A stretch of 19,123 nucleotides of DNA from JBHENW01 sp046261875 (GCA_046261875.1 JBHENW010000065.1:1-19123), one strand, 5' to 3'. Shown: positions 1 through 7,601, counted from the first letter of the stretch. Notes: generated by a model from the letters alone, not told the origin. Numbers and translations are program-made.

Positions 1-457
1 GGAAGTAGCTCTGGTCCTTCACCGGATCCGTCCCCTTCCGCAACGTGATCCCTCCCTCGGCGTCTTTCTCGGCCCGCACGTAATGGCCGGTTGCGACGGC
101 CTCGCATCCCATCGCCTGCGCCCGTTCCCAGAGCGTGGCGAACTTGACCTTCGCGTTGCAAGCGGAGCAGGGGATCGGGGTCTCGCCGGCGAGGTAGGAG
201 GCGACGAACGGCTTGACGACGTCCTCGCGGAACTCCTCCTCCAGGTCGAGGACGTAGTGCGAGATCTCCAGCGCCCAGGCGACCCGCCGCGCGTCGGAGA
301 GGTCGTCGAGGGTGCAGCATCGTCCGGTCCGCCCGGCGTCGCCCGAATGGTCCCAGAGCTGCATCGAGAGGCCGACGACTTCGTGCCCCTCCTCGCGCAG
401 CAGGAGAGCGGCGACCGAGGAATCCACTCCGCCCGACATCGCGACCGCGATCCGCAT
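1..457 (-). CDS. mnmA: tRNA-specific 2-thiouridylase MnmA (N-terminal part, runs off window)
   Basis: MnmA adenylates U34 of Lys, Glu and Gln tRNAs and replaces O2 with sulfur received from a cysteine desulfurase. It acts in the cytoplasm. The visible 152 residues begin with the PP-loop ATP-pyrophosphatase signature AVAMSGGVDSS (residues 4-14). A CCTLDD segment follows (47-52), then TPIPCSACNAKVKF, with C100 aligning with the catalytic cysteine of the family and C97 forming a CxxC with it. Next come ATGHY (122-126) and KDQSYF at the window edge. The start was chosen because the PP-loop normally follows within a few residues of Met1; no Shine-Dalgarno is visible. It is the last gene of a minus-strand cluster with the cysteine desulfurase and FHA genes, separated from the FHA gene by a heptamer array. 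Identification is secure; the C-terminal half lies outside the window. Confidence 0.95.
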   Translation of the reverse strand, partial: MRIAVAMSGGVDSSVAALLLREEGHEVVGLSMQLWDHSGDAGRTGRCCTLDDLSDARRVAWALEISHYVLDLEEEFREDVVKPFVASYLAGETPIPCSACNAKVKFATLWERAQAMGCEAVATGHYVRAEKDAEGGITLRKGTDPVKDQSYF

Positions 458-478
458 GGACTTAGCGTACCCGATGTC

Positions 479-520
479 TCGACTTCCGACTTTCGGCTTT
501 CGACTATCGACTCTCGGGTG
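479..520. repeat. six tandem degenerate heptamers (consensus TCGACTT)
   Basis: Six consecutive 7-bp units start at 479, 486, 493, 500, 507 and 514. The first four read TCGACTT, CCGACTT, TCGGCTT and TCGACTA. The array ends exactly at the base before the FHA stop codon (521-523) and fills most of the 63-bp spacer to mnmA. Local dyads (CCGA-CTT-TCGG at 486-496 and TCGA-CTA-TCGA at 500-510) could make small hairpins, but no long complementary arm is present, unlike the two related arrays further on. Function is unknown. Confidence 0.8.
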
Positions 521-1108
521 TCAGGCCCCCGTCTTCGTGATGATCAGCATGAGCGTCGAGCCGCCCACGGTGAACTCGCTCTGGTTCTCCAGCTGGATCT
601 CGGTGATCTGCTCTTCGCCGACGTAGGTCCCATTGGTCGAGCCGAGGTCCACGAGCGTGATGCGGTCGCCGGAGACCTCGACCGCGGCATGCTGGCGGGA
701 GAGCTCCGGATCGTCGAGCGCGATCTCCGCGTCTTCCCGGCCGATGACGACTTTCGGCTTCTCGACCGCGAAGATGCGTCCCGCCTGCGGCCCCGAGATG
801 ATCGCCAGGGACAGCTTCGCGTCCGCGGGAAGCTTCAGCTCCGCGAACGTTTTCTTGCGTTCTTCCGTCGTCAGCCGCGTGCGGGCCGTCGTCGGCCTGC
901 GCCCTTCCTCCGGCGCCCGCGTCATCGTGTCTTCCATCTTCGGGGCTGTCTCCCCCTCGATCGGAGCCGGAGCTCCGGCCGCGAGGGGGTTCTGCACGAC
1001 GAAGATCGCCAAGCACCTCGTGCAGCGCACTTTTTTGGACGGCTGCCCCTCGAACCGCGCTTCGTCGTAGCGATAGCGCGCATAGCACCGGTCACACTGG
1101 ATGATCAC
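521..1108 (-). CDS. zinc-ribbon / FHA domain protein
   Basis: A 195-residue cytoplasmic protein. Residues 1-35 form a four-cysteine zinc ribbon (C5, C8, C29, C32) of the MJ0042 type. A Pro/Ala/Thr-rich linker follows (about 40-95). The C-terminal 95 residues are a forkhead-associated domain with the diagnostic pieces IGRE, LSRQHA and GSTNGTYV, which bind phosphothreonine peptides. The start is GTG at 1108, because the ribbon begins at once and a stop region lies just upstream; no Shine-Dalgarno is seen. It begins 21 bp after the cysteine desulfurase stop and precedes mnmA, so it is probably co-transcribed with them. FHA proteins usually read out Ser/Thr kinase activity; the kinase at 17564 is one candidate partner, which is inference. 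No enzymatic domain is present. The family call is firm; the role is unknown. Confidence 0.9.
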   Translation of the reverse strand: MIIQCDRCYARYRYDEARFEGQPSKKVRCTRCLAIFVVQNPLAAGAPAPIEGETAPKMEDTMTRAPEEGRRPTTARTRLTTEERKKTFAELKLPADAKLSLAIISGPQAGRIFAVEKPKVVIGREDAEIALDDPELSRQHAAVEVSGDRITLVDLGSTNGTYVGEEQITEIQLENQSEFTVGGSTLMLIITKTGA

Positions 1109-1129
1109 GGTTTGTTTGGGACGATTGTC

Positions 1130-2287
1130 TCACTCCGACACTGCCGAGGCGAGGGGCCTGCCTCCGGCGGCCCGGGCCTCGGCGACGAGGCGGGGAACGA
1201 GGTGGGCGACCCGTTCGACCTCTTCGAGGGTCGAATGGCGCGAAAGAGAAAAGCGCACGACGCTCTTCGCCTCGTCCCGGGAAAGGCCCAGCGCGAGCAG
1301 GGCCGGAGAGGCGGTCACCGTGCCGCTCGAGCAGGCGCTGCCGACGGAAACCGCCACCCCTTCGAGATCGAGGCGGATCGCCAGCGCTTCGCCCGATACG
1401 CCGGGGAACAGGACCGCGGAGGTGTTCGGAAGCCTCGGCGCGCCGGCTCCCGCGATCCTCGCCTCCGGGGTCCGCGAAAGGATGGCCCCTTCCAGCCGGT
1501 CCCGGAGCGCCTCGAGGCGGGGGAAATCGCTTTCCCGTCGCGTCCTCGCCAGGCGCGCCGCGACACCGAACCCGACGAGCGCGGGCGTGTTCTCCGTCCC
1601 GGCTCGGAGCTTCTTCTCCTGCCCGCCGCCCGGGGTGTGGGGAGCCAGGCGCGTGCCGCGGCGCACGTAGAGAGCGCCCGCGCCCTTGGGGCCGTGGAGC
1701 TTGTGGGCGGAGAGGGAGAGGAGGTCCACGCCGAGGGCCTCGACGCTCAGGGGGACCCGGCCGGCCGCCTGGACCGCGTCGGTGTGACAGAGCGCTTCCG
1801 CCTCACGGGCCGCCTCGGCGATCGCCGCCACGGGGTACAGCCCCCCGTACTCGTTGTTCGCCGCCATGACCGAGATCAGCCCGGCCCCCATCGAGATCGC
1901 CGCTCTGCTCTTCTCCACGTCGAGCCTCCCGTCGGGCTCCAGCGGAAGGATCTCGATCGGGTTCCCGCGCCGGCCCAGGACGGCGACGGGCTCCCGCACG
2001 GAGGGATGCTCCGCCCCCGTCGTGACGATCCGGCCCCCGTCCGCCGCGCCGAAGATCGCCATCGCGTTGGCTTCGGTGCCGCCCGAGGTGAAGAAGATCT
2101 CCTCCGGACGGGCTTCGATGAGTCGAGCCACCTCCTCGCGCGCCTCTTCCACCGCCCGCCGGGCTCGGCGACCCTCCTCGTGTATCGAGGAGGGGTTCCC
2201 GAACAGACACGCGGCCTGCTCCATCGCGACCCGGACCTCCGGATCCAAAATTGTGGAGGCGTTGTTGTCGAAGTAGATGCGGTCCAC
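1130..2287 (-). CDS. PLP-dependent cysteine desulfurase (NifS/IscS family)
   Basis: This 385-residue class-V aminotransferase-fold enzyme converts cysteine to alanine and carries the sulfur as a persulfide. Visible features are the N-terminal YFDNNAST, the PLP-site HTDAVQ, the Schiff-base lysine K196 in LSAHKLHGPKGAG, RAGTEN, and the persulfide cysteine C319 in VGSACSSGT. The short Cys loop indicates a group I (NifS/IscS) enzyme rather than SufS. The start is GTG at 2287, placing Met1 directly before DRIYFDNNA. No Shine-Dalgarno precedes it; an AT-rich TAATTT lies 8 nt upstream. It heads the cluster desulfurase-FHA-mnmA, resembling the dedicated desulfurase-MnmA pairing of Bacillus (YrvO-MnmA). 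Its main role may therefore be tRNA thiolation. General Fe-S assembly cannot be excluded, since no iscU or other Fe-S scaffold gene is in view. Confidence 0.95.
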   Translation of the reverse strand: MDRIYFDNNASTILDPEVRVAMEQAACLFGNPSSIHEEGRRARRAVEEAREEVARLIEARPEEIFFTSGGTEANAMAIFGAADGGRIVTTGAEHPSVREPVAVLGRRGNPIEILPLEPDGRLDVEKSRAAISMGAGLISVMAANNEYGGLYPVAAIAEAAREAEALCHTDAVQAAGRVPLSVEALGVDLLSLSAHKLHGPKGAGALYVRRGTRLAPHTPGGGQEKKLRAGTENTPALVGFGVAARLARTRRESDFPRLEALRDRLEGAILSRTPEARIAGAGAPRLPNTSAVLFPGVSGEALAIRLDLEGVAVSVGSACSSGTVTASPALLALGLSRDEAKSVVRFSLSRHSTLEEVERVAHLVPRLVAEARAAGGRPLASAVSE

Positions 2288-2295
2288 GTGAAGGA

Positions 2296-2301
2296 AAATT
2301 A
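2296..2301 (-). promoter_or_regulatory. possible -10 box (TAATTT) of the desulfurase cluster
   Basis: On the minus strand TAATTT lies 8 nt before the GTG start of the cysteine desulfurase, with no Shine-Dalgarno between. No convincing -35 was found. It lies in the 133-bp divergent region shared with the VWFA gene. That region also holds a short dyad, CGGGT-tg-ACCCG at 2328-2339, of unknown meaning. Confidence 0.3.
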
Positions 2302-2404
2302 TCTCCCCGGTTTCTTAATCGTCGAGGCGGGTTGACCCGAATCACCCCACGATGGTGGTTCCTGAAAACCTGTTTAACGGAATAGCCGTAAGATTCCAGA
2401 GGGT

Positions 2405-2410
2405 TAAGAT
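2405..2410 (+). promoter_or_regulatory. putative -10 box (TAAGAT) for the GWxTD/VWFA gene
   Basis: TAAGAT lies 10 nt before the ATG at 2421, so transcription would begin at or within a few bases of the start codon. A second TAAGAT sits 16 bp upstream at 2389-2394. No clear -35 hexamer is visible for either. Confidence 0.4.
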
Positions 2411-2420
2411 CACGAGGTCG

Positions 2421-5400
2421 ATGCGGTCCCGTCACGGTCTCCGGTTTCTTCTCGCGGCCCTGTGCTTGCTACCGTGCAGAGCCGCCTCGTTTGCGGACAC
2501 CTCGAACGCCTCCCGCAGCGCCCGCCTCGCAGCCCTCCCGCAAGAAGAGCGCACGTGGCTGACGGAGTACGTCGCTCCGATCATCCTGCCCGAGGAGGAG
2601 AAGCTCTTCCTCGAGCTGACCCAGCCGCACGAGCGGGAGACTTTCAAGCAGGATTTCTGGAAGCGCCGCGAAGCGGCGAACCTCCCCGCGCCCCTCGGTC
2701 CCGGTTACAAAAGCCGCTACGAGGAGCTGCGGCGCCTCGCTGAGGAGAAGTATGACGGATGGCGTCAGGACGCCGGCCGCATGGTCATCGCCCACGGGGA
2801 GCCGGACGGCGTGGAAAGGCTAGCTGCGTGCGACAACGTCGGCCGCGGGTTGGAGATCTGGTCCTACGCCCGCCTCGGAACCACTGGCCGTCAGTCCGCG
2901 CAATATCTTTTCTATCGGCCCAATGGAGTCGGCCCGCGGCGGCTGTGGCACACCGGCATTGACGACAAGGAGCTTTTCAATCCGGGCATGCAGCGCTCGA
3001 CGCAGGAGATGGCATACGAGTGCGGGCTCTCTTCAACCCCGGTTCGGCCCGCGTCGGCGCTGCCCATGGCGAACCAGCAGTGCTACTGCCCGCTCTTCAA
3101 GTTCCTGATGCAGGCCCGGACCATGTCGAGCCCGACTTCGGGCGCCACGGAGGCCGCCCGGGTTCTCGCGGCGCCATCCGTCCCGACGGAGGGCCTGGAT
3201 CAATTCAAGAGTGACTTCGCGGGCGTGGAGGATCCCAAGGCCAAGCCGCTCTCCGTCGAAGGGCCTTCGGGAACCGCCGTCGTCCCGACCTCCGCCACCG
3301 CGAAGGTGACGAATGCGGCCTCCACGCCGGCGCCCGCCCGCCGCAAGCTCTCCGGGAAGGAAGTCAAGGAGCTGACCGCGCAGCTCGAGCCCAAGTTCAG
3401 GGAGTGGCTCACCCTCGTGGAGCTCATCATCACGGACGAGGAGCGCGAGGTCTTCCTCCAGATCACCGACAACTACCAGAAGGATCGGTTCATCGAATCG
3501 TTCTGGCGGCGGCGCTCGGTGGACGGGCAGGGCATCCGGAACGATTACCAGGCCATCCACACCCGCCGGGTGGAGATGGCCCTCGAGCAGTTCAAGAACC
3601 TCAACAACGACCGGGCCAAGATCTTCGTGATCAACGGCGCGCCGGACGCCGTCGTGGCCATCGATTGCACGGAGGTCTACGTCCCGATCCACATCTGGTA
3701 CTACGACCGGATCGAGGCGCTCAAGAGCAAGGTCTACCTGATCTTCTATCAGCCCAACGGCGTCGGCGAGTACAAGTTGTGGCTTCCCCTCGACGGCGAG
3801 GGTGTCCTCACGGCCGGCGGCGGTTTCGGAAGCCAGTTCCGCAACAACCCGCGCGCGCGCGGCCGCACCGAAGAGCGCTGTTTCGAGGAGCGCACGCTGC
3901 GCCAGGCGATCGCTTATTCGACGGCCGTCCTCGGATCGGGCGCGACCGGCATGGCGGGATCGGCCAAGCTCTTCGAGGCCCCGGTCATCGAGACCGAAGG
4001 CGTGGACCAGATCCTCTCCATGACCACCGAGCTCGCGGCCGGCTCCGTGCCGCTGGGCGTGACGAAGCTCCTCCGGTTCCCCGAGGAGCGGGCCAACAAG
4101 ATCGCCGTGGACCTCTCCCTGCTGCTTCCGAAGTCTGACCTCAAACCGCGGGAGCTCGGCTCCGAGCGGTTCTACAACGTGGACGTGATCGGCGAGGTCG
4201 TGAAGGGTGAGCGCCTCGTCGACAACTTCAAATACCGGTTCGATATCCCGATCGACGAGATCGGCGGCGACAAGATCCCTCTGACCGTGCGCCGGTACCT
4301 CTATCCCGGCGAGTACAACCTCGTGCTGAAGGTCTCCGACGGCAACCAGAACGCCGAAGGACGGCTCTCGGAGAGCCTCACGGTGCCGGAGAAGCCGGAC
4401 GCTCCGCCCCCCCTGGTCGCGGCCGCCCGCGAGGAGGGTCGAGCCACGGTCGACCGAGCCAAAGAGACCGGCCTGATCCCCTCCGCCATCGCGCTGCTCC
4501 CCATCGCCAAGGAGATCGCGACCGGCCTGCAGCGGTTCGAGACGAAGGTCGCGGAGGGCATCCGCGCGGTGGACTTCTACCTGAACGGCTCGAAGGTCAT
4601 GACGAAGACCCGCGCGCCCTTCGAGGCCGACCTGAATCTCGGCCCGCTCCCGCGCAAGCACACGATCCGGGTCGTGGCGTACGGGCCGAGCGGCCGCTCC
4701 GTCGGAGAAGACGAATACATCGTCAACGAAGGGCGCGAGGTCTTCCGGGTGCGCATCATCTCTCCGGAAAAGGGCTCCAAGGCGTCGGGACCGACGAAGG
4801 TGGTCGCCGCGGTGGTCGTGCCGGAAGGCAAGACCCTCGAGAAGATCGAGTTTTACAACAACGAAGCGCGGGTCGCGACGCTGTACCAGGCGCCCTTCGA
4901 GCAGACGGTGAACATCAAGAGCGCCAAGAACCTCGGCTACGTGCGGGTCGTCGGCACCCTGGACGACGGCACCGTCTCGGAGGACCTGCGATACGTCAAC
5001 GCCCCGGAGTACATCTCCGAGGTCACGGTGGACGCGGTCGAGCTCTACACGACCGTCACGGAGCACGGCAAGCCGGTCCAGGGTCTCCAGAAGTCGAACT
5101 TCAAGGTATTCGAAGACGGCGCCATCCAGAAAGTCGAGTCCTTCGAGTACGTCAAGAACCTGCCGCTGTCGCTCGGGATCATGATCGACACGTCCGCGTC
5201 GATGCTCGAGTCGCTGCCCGAAGCGCAGCAGGCGGCGCTCTCGTTCCTGGACTTCTCCATCGGCGCGAAGGACCGGGCCTTCACGGTCTCTTTCGACAAC
5301 GAGCCGTACCTTCTCTCCAAGCCGAGCAACCGCAAGGACAAGCTCTTCCGGTCGCTCGCCGGGCTGCGCGCGGAGGGGTCCACCGCCCTCTACGACGCGA

Positions 5401-5810
5401 TCATCTACGGGCTGTATCAGTTCACCGGCGTGAAGGGGAAGAAAGCGCTCGTCATCCTCTCCGACGGCAAGGACACGGCCTCCAAGTTCGACTTCGACAC
5501 GACGCTCGAGTACGTGCGCAAAGCGGGGATCTCGATCTACGGCATCGGCCTGAAGATTTCGGGGACCGATCTCGACGTCAAGTACAAGCTGAACAAGCTC
5601 GCGCAGGTCACCGGCGGCCAGACCTTCTACATCGACTCCGCCAGGAACCTCGAGGCCGTGTACCGCCAGATCAACGAAGACCTCCGCAGTCAGTACCTCC
5701 TGACTTACTACTCGACCAACACGAGCGGCAAGGACAAATGGCGCAAGGTCGAGATCAAGGTCGAGCCGTCGAACCTCTCGGCCCGTACGCTGTCCGGCTA
5801 TTACCCGTAA
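2421..5810 (+). CDS. secreted GWxTD-domain / Ig-like / VWFA protein
   Basis: About 1129 residues. The start is placed at ATG 2421, which begins a typical signal peptide (MRSRHGLRFLLAALCLL); the frame stays open upstream to 2352. Two GWxTD-type domains follow. The first is at about residues 40-135, with FKQDFWKRR and YDGWRQDAGRMVIAHGEPD. The second is at about 325-430 and lacks the GW. A beta-rich region continues to about 680, then two Ig-like repeats at about 710-770 and 785-880 (VDFYLNGS / IEFYNNEA, each with an APFE element). The C-terminal VWFA domain (about 890-1100) has an intact metal-binding site: D923-T-S-A-S927, T988 and D1015. It resembles the VWFA-related domain common in Acidobacteriota. 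The protein is probably periplasmic or on the cell surface and mediates protein contacts. Specific function is unknown. maf follows after 62 bp. Confidence 0.85.
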   Translation: MRSRHGLRFLLAALCLLPCRAASFADTSNASRSARLAALPQEERTWLTEYVAPIILPEEEKLFLELTQPHERETFKQDFWKRREAANLPAPLGPGYKSRYEELRRLAEEKYDGWRQDAGRMVIAHGEPDGVERLAACDNVGRGLEIWSYARLGTTGRQSAQYLFYRPNGVGPRRLWHTGIDDKELFNPGMQRSTQEMAYECGLSSTPVRPASALPMANQQCYCPLFKFLMQARTMSSPTSGATEAARVLAAPSVPTEGLDQFKSDFAGVEDPKAKPLSVEGPSGTAVVPTSATAKVTNAASTPAPARRKLSGKEVKELTAQLEPKFREWLTLVELIITDEEREVFLQITDNYQKDRFIESFWRRRSVDGQGIRNDYQAIHTRRVEMALEQFKNLNNDRAKIFVINGAPDAVVAIDCTEVYVPIHIWYYDRIEALKSKVYLIFYQPNGVGEYKLWLPLDGEGVLTAGGGFGSQFRNNPRARGRTEERCFEERTLRQAIAYSTAVLGSGATGMAGSAKLFEAPVIETEGVDQILSMTTELAAGSVPLGVTKLLRFPEERANKIAVDLSLLLPKSDLKPRELGSERFYNVDVIGEVVKGERLVDNFKYRFDIPIDEIGGDKIPLTVRRYLYPGEYNLVLKVSDGNQNAEGRLSESLTVPEKPDAPPPLVAAAREEGRATVDRAKETGLIPSAIALLPIAKEIATGLQRFETKVAEGIRAVDFYLNGSKVMTKTRAPFEADLNLGPLPRKHTIRVVAYGPSGRSVGEDEYIVNEGREVFRVRIISPEKGSKASGPTKVVAAVVVPEGKTLEKIEFYNNEARVATLYQAPFEQTVNIKSAKNLGYVRVVGTLDDGTVSEDLRYVNAPEYISEVTVDAVELYTTVTEHGKPVQGLQKSNFKVFEDGAIQKVESFEYVKNLPLSLGIMIDTSASMLESLPEAQQAALSFLDFSIGAKDRAFTVSFDNEPYLLSKPSNRKDKLFRSLAGLRAEGSTALYDAIIYGLYQFTGVKGKKALVILSDGKDTASKFDFDTTLEYVRKAGISIYGIGLKISGTDLDVKYKLNKLAQVTGGQTFYIDSARNLEAVYRQINEDLRSQYLLTYYSTNTSGKDKWRKVEIKVEPSNLSARTLSGYYP

Positions 5811-5812
5811 AC

Positions 5813-5876
5813 GCAAGACGTAAAACGTAAAACCGGGGCCATGCGTCACGGCTTGGTTTAACGTTTAACGTCTTGC
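5813..5876. repeat. heptamer-built inverted repeat overlapping the maf start
   Basis: Two 22-bp arms (5813-5834 and 5855-5876) are complementary at 20 of 22 positions and flank a 20-bp loop. The left arm is built of 7-mers AAGACGT and AAAACGT plus a partial unit; the right arm of ACGTTTA and ACGTCTT plus a partial unit. The two mismatches are exactly 7 bp apart, at the same heptad position, and both would be A-A oppositions in a stem. The left arm begins 2 nt after the VWFA stop codon. The right arm contains the TTG start of maf (5873-5875). A GCC/GGC pair in the loop could extend the hairpin. Confidence 0.85.
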
Positions 5877-6466
5877 TGATTCTGGCTTCCAGCTCCCCCC
5901 GCCGGTCCGAGATCCTCACCTCCCTCGGCATCCCCTTTCGGGTCGTCCCCTCGGTCATCGAGGAAGAAATCCGGCCCGGCGAGTCGGCCCGGGCCGCGGC
6001 CTCCCGGCTGGCCGCGGAAAAGGCCGAAGAGGTCGCGTTCCGCGAGCCTTTCGACTGGGTCCTCGCCGCCGACACGCTCGTCTTCTTCGACGACGGAAAG
6101 ATCCTGGGCAAGCCGACCGACGACGAAGACGCCGAACGGATGCTGCGGGCGCTTTCGGGGCGCGAGCATCGCGTGGTGACCGCGGTTCGCCTGCGGCGCG
6201 GGACGGACCCAGGGAGGGAGCACGCCGAGGTGAGCTCCGTGCGGATCGCTCCCCTGACCGAAGAAGAGATCTCCTGGTACGTCGCGACCCGCGAGCCCCG
6301 GGACAAGGCGGGCGCCTACGCCGTGCAGGGCCGGGGGGCCCGATTCATCGAATCGATCGCGGGCTCCTACTCGAACGTCATGGGGCTGCCCGCGCGGGGC
6401 GTCTATGCGCTGCTCAGAGACGCCCGAGATCCCGCTCTTGCTGCTCTCGGGCACGTTTCCCCTTGA
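5873..6466 (+). CDS. maf: Maf family nucleoside triphosphate pyrophosphatase
   Basis: A 197-residue cytoplasmic house-cleaning enzyme that hydrolyses non-canonical or excess dTTP/UTP-type nucleotides to the monophosphate. Motifs: ILASSSPRRSEIL at the N-terminus, VLAADTLV with the catalytic Asp, KILGKP, and DKAGAYAVQG followed by IAGSYSNVMGLP, which matches the dTTP/UTP (YhdE-like) branch. The start must be TTG at 5873: the family motif begins at residue 3 and no ATG or GTG occurs in frame upstream. That codon lies inside the right arm of the heptamer inverted repeat, and there is no Shine-Dalgarno. The last 17 codons extend past the usual family end and overlap the 3' end of the convergent diguanylate cyclase gene by 53 bp. 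Confidence 0.93.
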   Translation: MLILASSSPRRSEILTSLGIPFRVVPSVIEEEIRPGESARAAASRLAAEKAEEVAFREPFDWVLAADTLVFFDDGKILGKPTDDEDAERMLRALSGREHRVVTAVRLRRGTDPGREHAEVSSVRIAPLTEEEISWYVATREPRDKAGAYAVQGRGARFIESIAGSYSNVMGLPARGVYALLRDARDPALAALGHVSP

Positions 6467-7601
6467 CCTTCATCTCGTACATCCGCGCGTCCGCCTCCGC
6501 GAGCGTGCGCGGGAACTCCGCGTCGCCGCGGTAGCAGGACCAACCCACGGAGAGGGTCGGCCGGATCTGCTCCGTTCCGGGAATCATCGGCAGCCGCCGC
6601 GCCAGCTCCTCGGCCTTCTGCGCGCCCAAGGTCTCGTCGGTGCGGGGCAGGAGGATCAGGAACTCATCCCCCCCCCAGCGGAAGACGAGGTCGGACTCGC
6701 GCACGCAGGCCGTGAGGTAGTTCGCCACGAACTTGAGGACGTCGTCGCCGACGGCGTGCCCCTTGATGTCGTTGATCTCCTTGAACCGGTCGACGTCGGC
6801 GATGAGCACGGAGAGCGGATTTCCATAACGCCGGACGTTGGCGATCTCTCGCCGGATCGCGTCGTTGAAGTGGTGGCGGTTGTAGAGGCCCGTGAGCGGG
6901 TCGCGGATGCCCATCTCGCGCAGCTGGAGGTCGGAGTGCTGGAGCTGCTTCATCTCCGAGGACAGCCGTTCCTGGCTCCCTTCGAAGAGCAGGATGATGA
7001 TGCCGACGCCGATCATCATCTCGAGGAACATCGCCCCGAAGTTGGAGTACTGGAGGAGCTCCGGCACGCGCTCCGGGGTCTTGTACTTGAGGTACGCCGC
7101 CCCGACGAGCCCGCGCTCGACGCCCCAGAGGAGAAAGGAGATGGTCAGAAGGAAGCGGCCGGCGGCGGGCCCCGGCGCCGTCGCGAACGTGAGGGCGGCG
7201 GCGACGTAGCCCGCCGCGAGGAGGAAGGCCATGGGCGCCGCCCGGCCGGACATCTGGTCGGCCTCCATCGAGGTCCACCACGCCACCGCGATGAGAGGGA
7301 CCATCCAGAGAAGCTCCAGGATGCCGGTGGCCGCCCGTTCGTCGCGGAAGCGGCGCACGCCGCGCAGGAGGAATCCGATGTGCGCCAGAAGCGCGACGTG
7401 CAGGATGAAAATGAAGGGCCTGGTCTCCTCGAGCCGCGGTACGACGAGGAGCAGAACGAGGCCGCCGAGCAGGAAAGCCCACGAGAGGATCCAGTCGGCG
7501 AACGCCTTGCGCCGGATCTTCTGGTGCAGAAGAAGAAAGAGCAGGAAGAGCAGCGCCGTACCGGCGGCCTGGATGAGCAGGGAGAACTGGTAGACCGGCA
7601 T
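6414..7601 (-). CDS. seven-TM membrane diguanylate cyclase (GGDEF)
   Basis: A 395-residue inner-membrane enzyme predicted to make cyclic di-GMP from two GTP. The N-terminal half contains about seven hydrophobic segments (roughly 6-24, 36-55, 65-82, 94-110, 125-141, 150-168 and 187-205). A short charged helix then leads into a GGDEF domain starting at RDPLTGLYNRHHF. The signature G310-G-D-E-F314 is intact. RESD lies five residues before it, an I-site for product inhibition. No EAL domain is present. The start is ATG 7601. A longer frame from TTG 7634 was rejected because TTG directly abuts the TAAGAT promoter-like box and its extra residues precede the first TM segment. The nine-G run that encodes part of the signature is noted separately. 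The gene converges on and overlaps maf. Confidence 0.92.
   Translation of the reverse strand: MPVYQFSLLIQAAGTALLFLLFLLLHQKIRRKAFADWILSWAFLLGGLVLLLVVPRLEETRPFIFILHVALLAHIGFLLRGVRRFRDERAATGILELLWMVPLIAVAWWTSMEADQMSGRAAPMAFLLAAGYVAAALTFATAPGPAAGRFLLTISFLLWGVERGLVGAAYLKYKTPERVPELLQYSNFGAMFLEMMIGVGIIILLFEGSQERLSSEMKQLQHSDLQLREMGIRDPLTGLYNRHHFNDAIRREIANVRRYGNPLSVLIADVDRFKEINDIKGHAVGDDVLKFVANYLTACVRESDLVFRWGGDEFLILLPRTDETLGAQKAEELARRLPMIPGTEQIRPTLSVGWSCYRGDAEFPRTLAEADARMYEMKVKGKRAREQQERDLGRL

Noticed and set aside
1112..1122. TTGTTTGGGAC, shared with 7622-7632, both upstream of minus-strand genes
   Set aside because: Many identical 11-mers are expected by chance in 19 kb on two strands, and the distances to the start codons differ.
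83..2335. 750-codon open frame on the plus strand opposite mnmA, FHA and desulfurase genes
   Set aside because: It is antisense to three genes with clear motifs. Its translation is Arg/Asp/Gly-rich with no family motif, a typical shadow in high-G+C DNA.
2328..2339. CGGGT-tg-ACCCG dyad in the divergent desulfurase/VWFA promoter region
   Set aside because: The five-base arms are G+C-rich and common in this sequence; there is no placement evidence for an operator.
3033..5849. 938-codon open frame on the minus strand opposite the VWFA gene
   Set aside because: It is a low-complexity Asp/Val/Arg-rich translation, antisense to a gene with an intact VWFA metal site and signal peptide.
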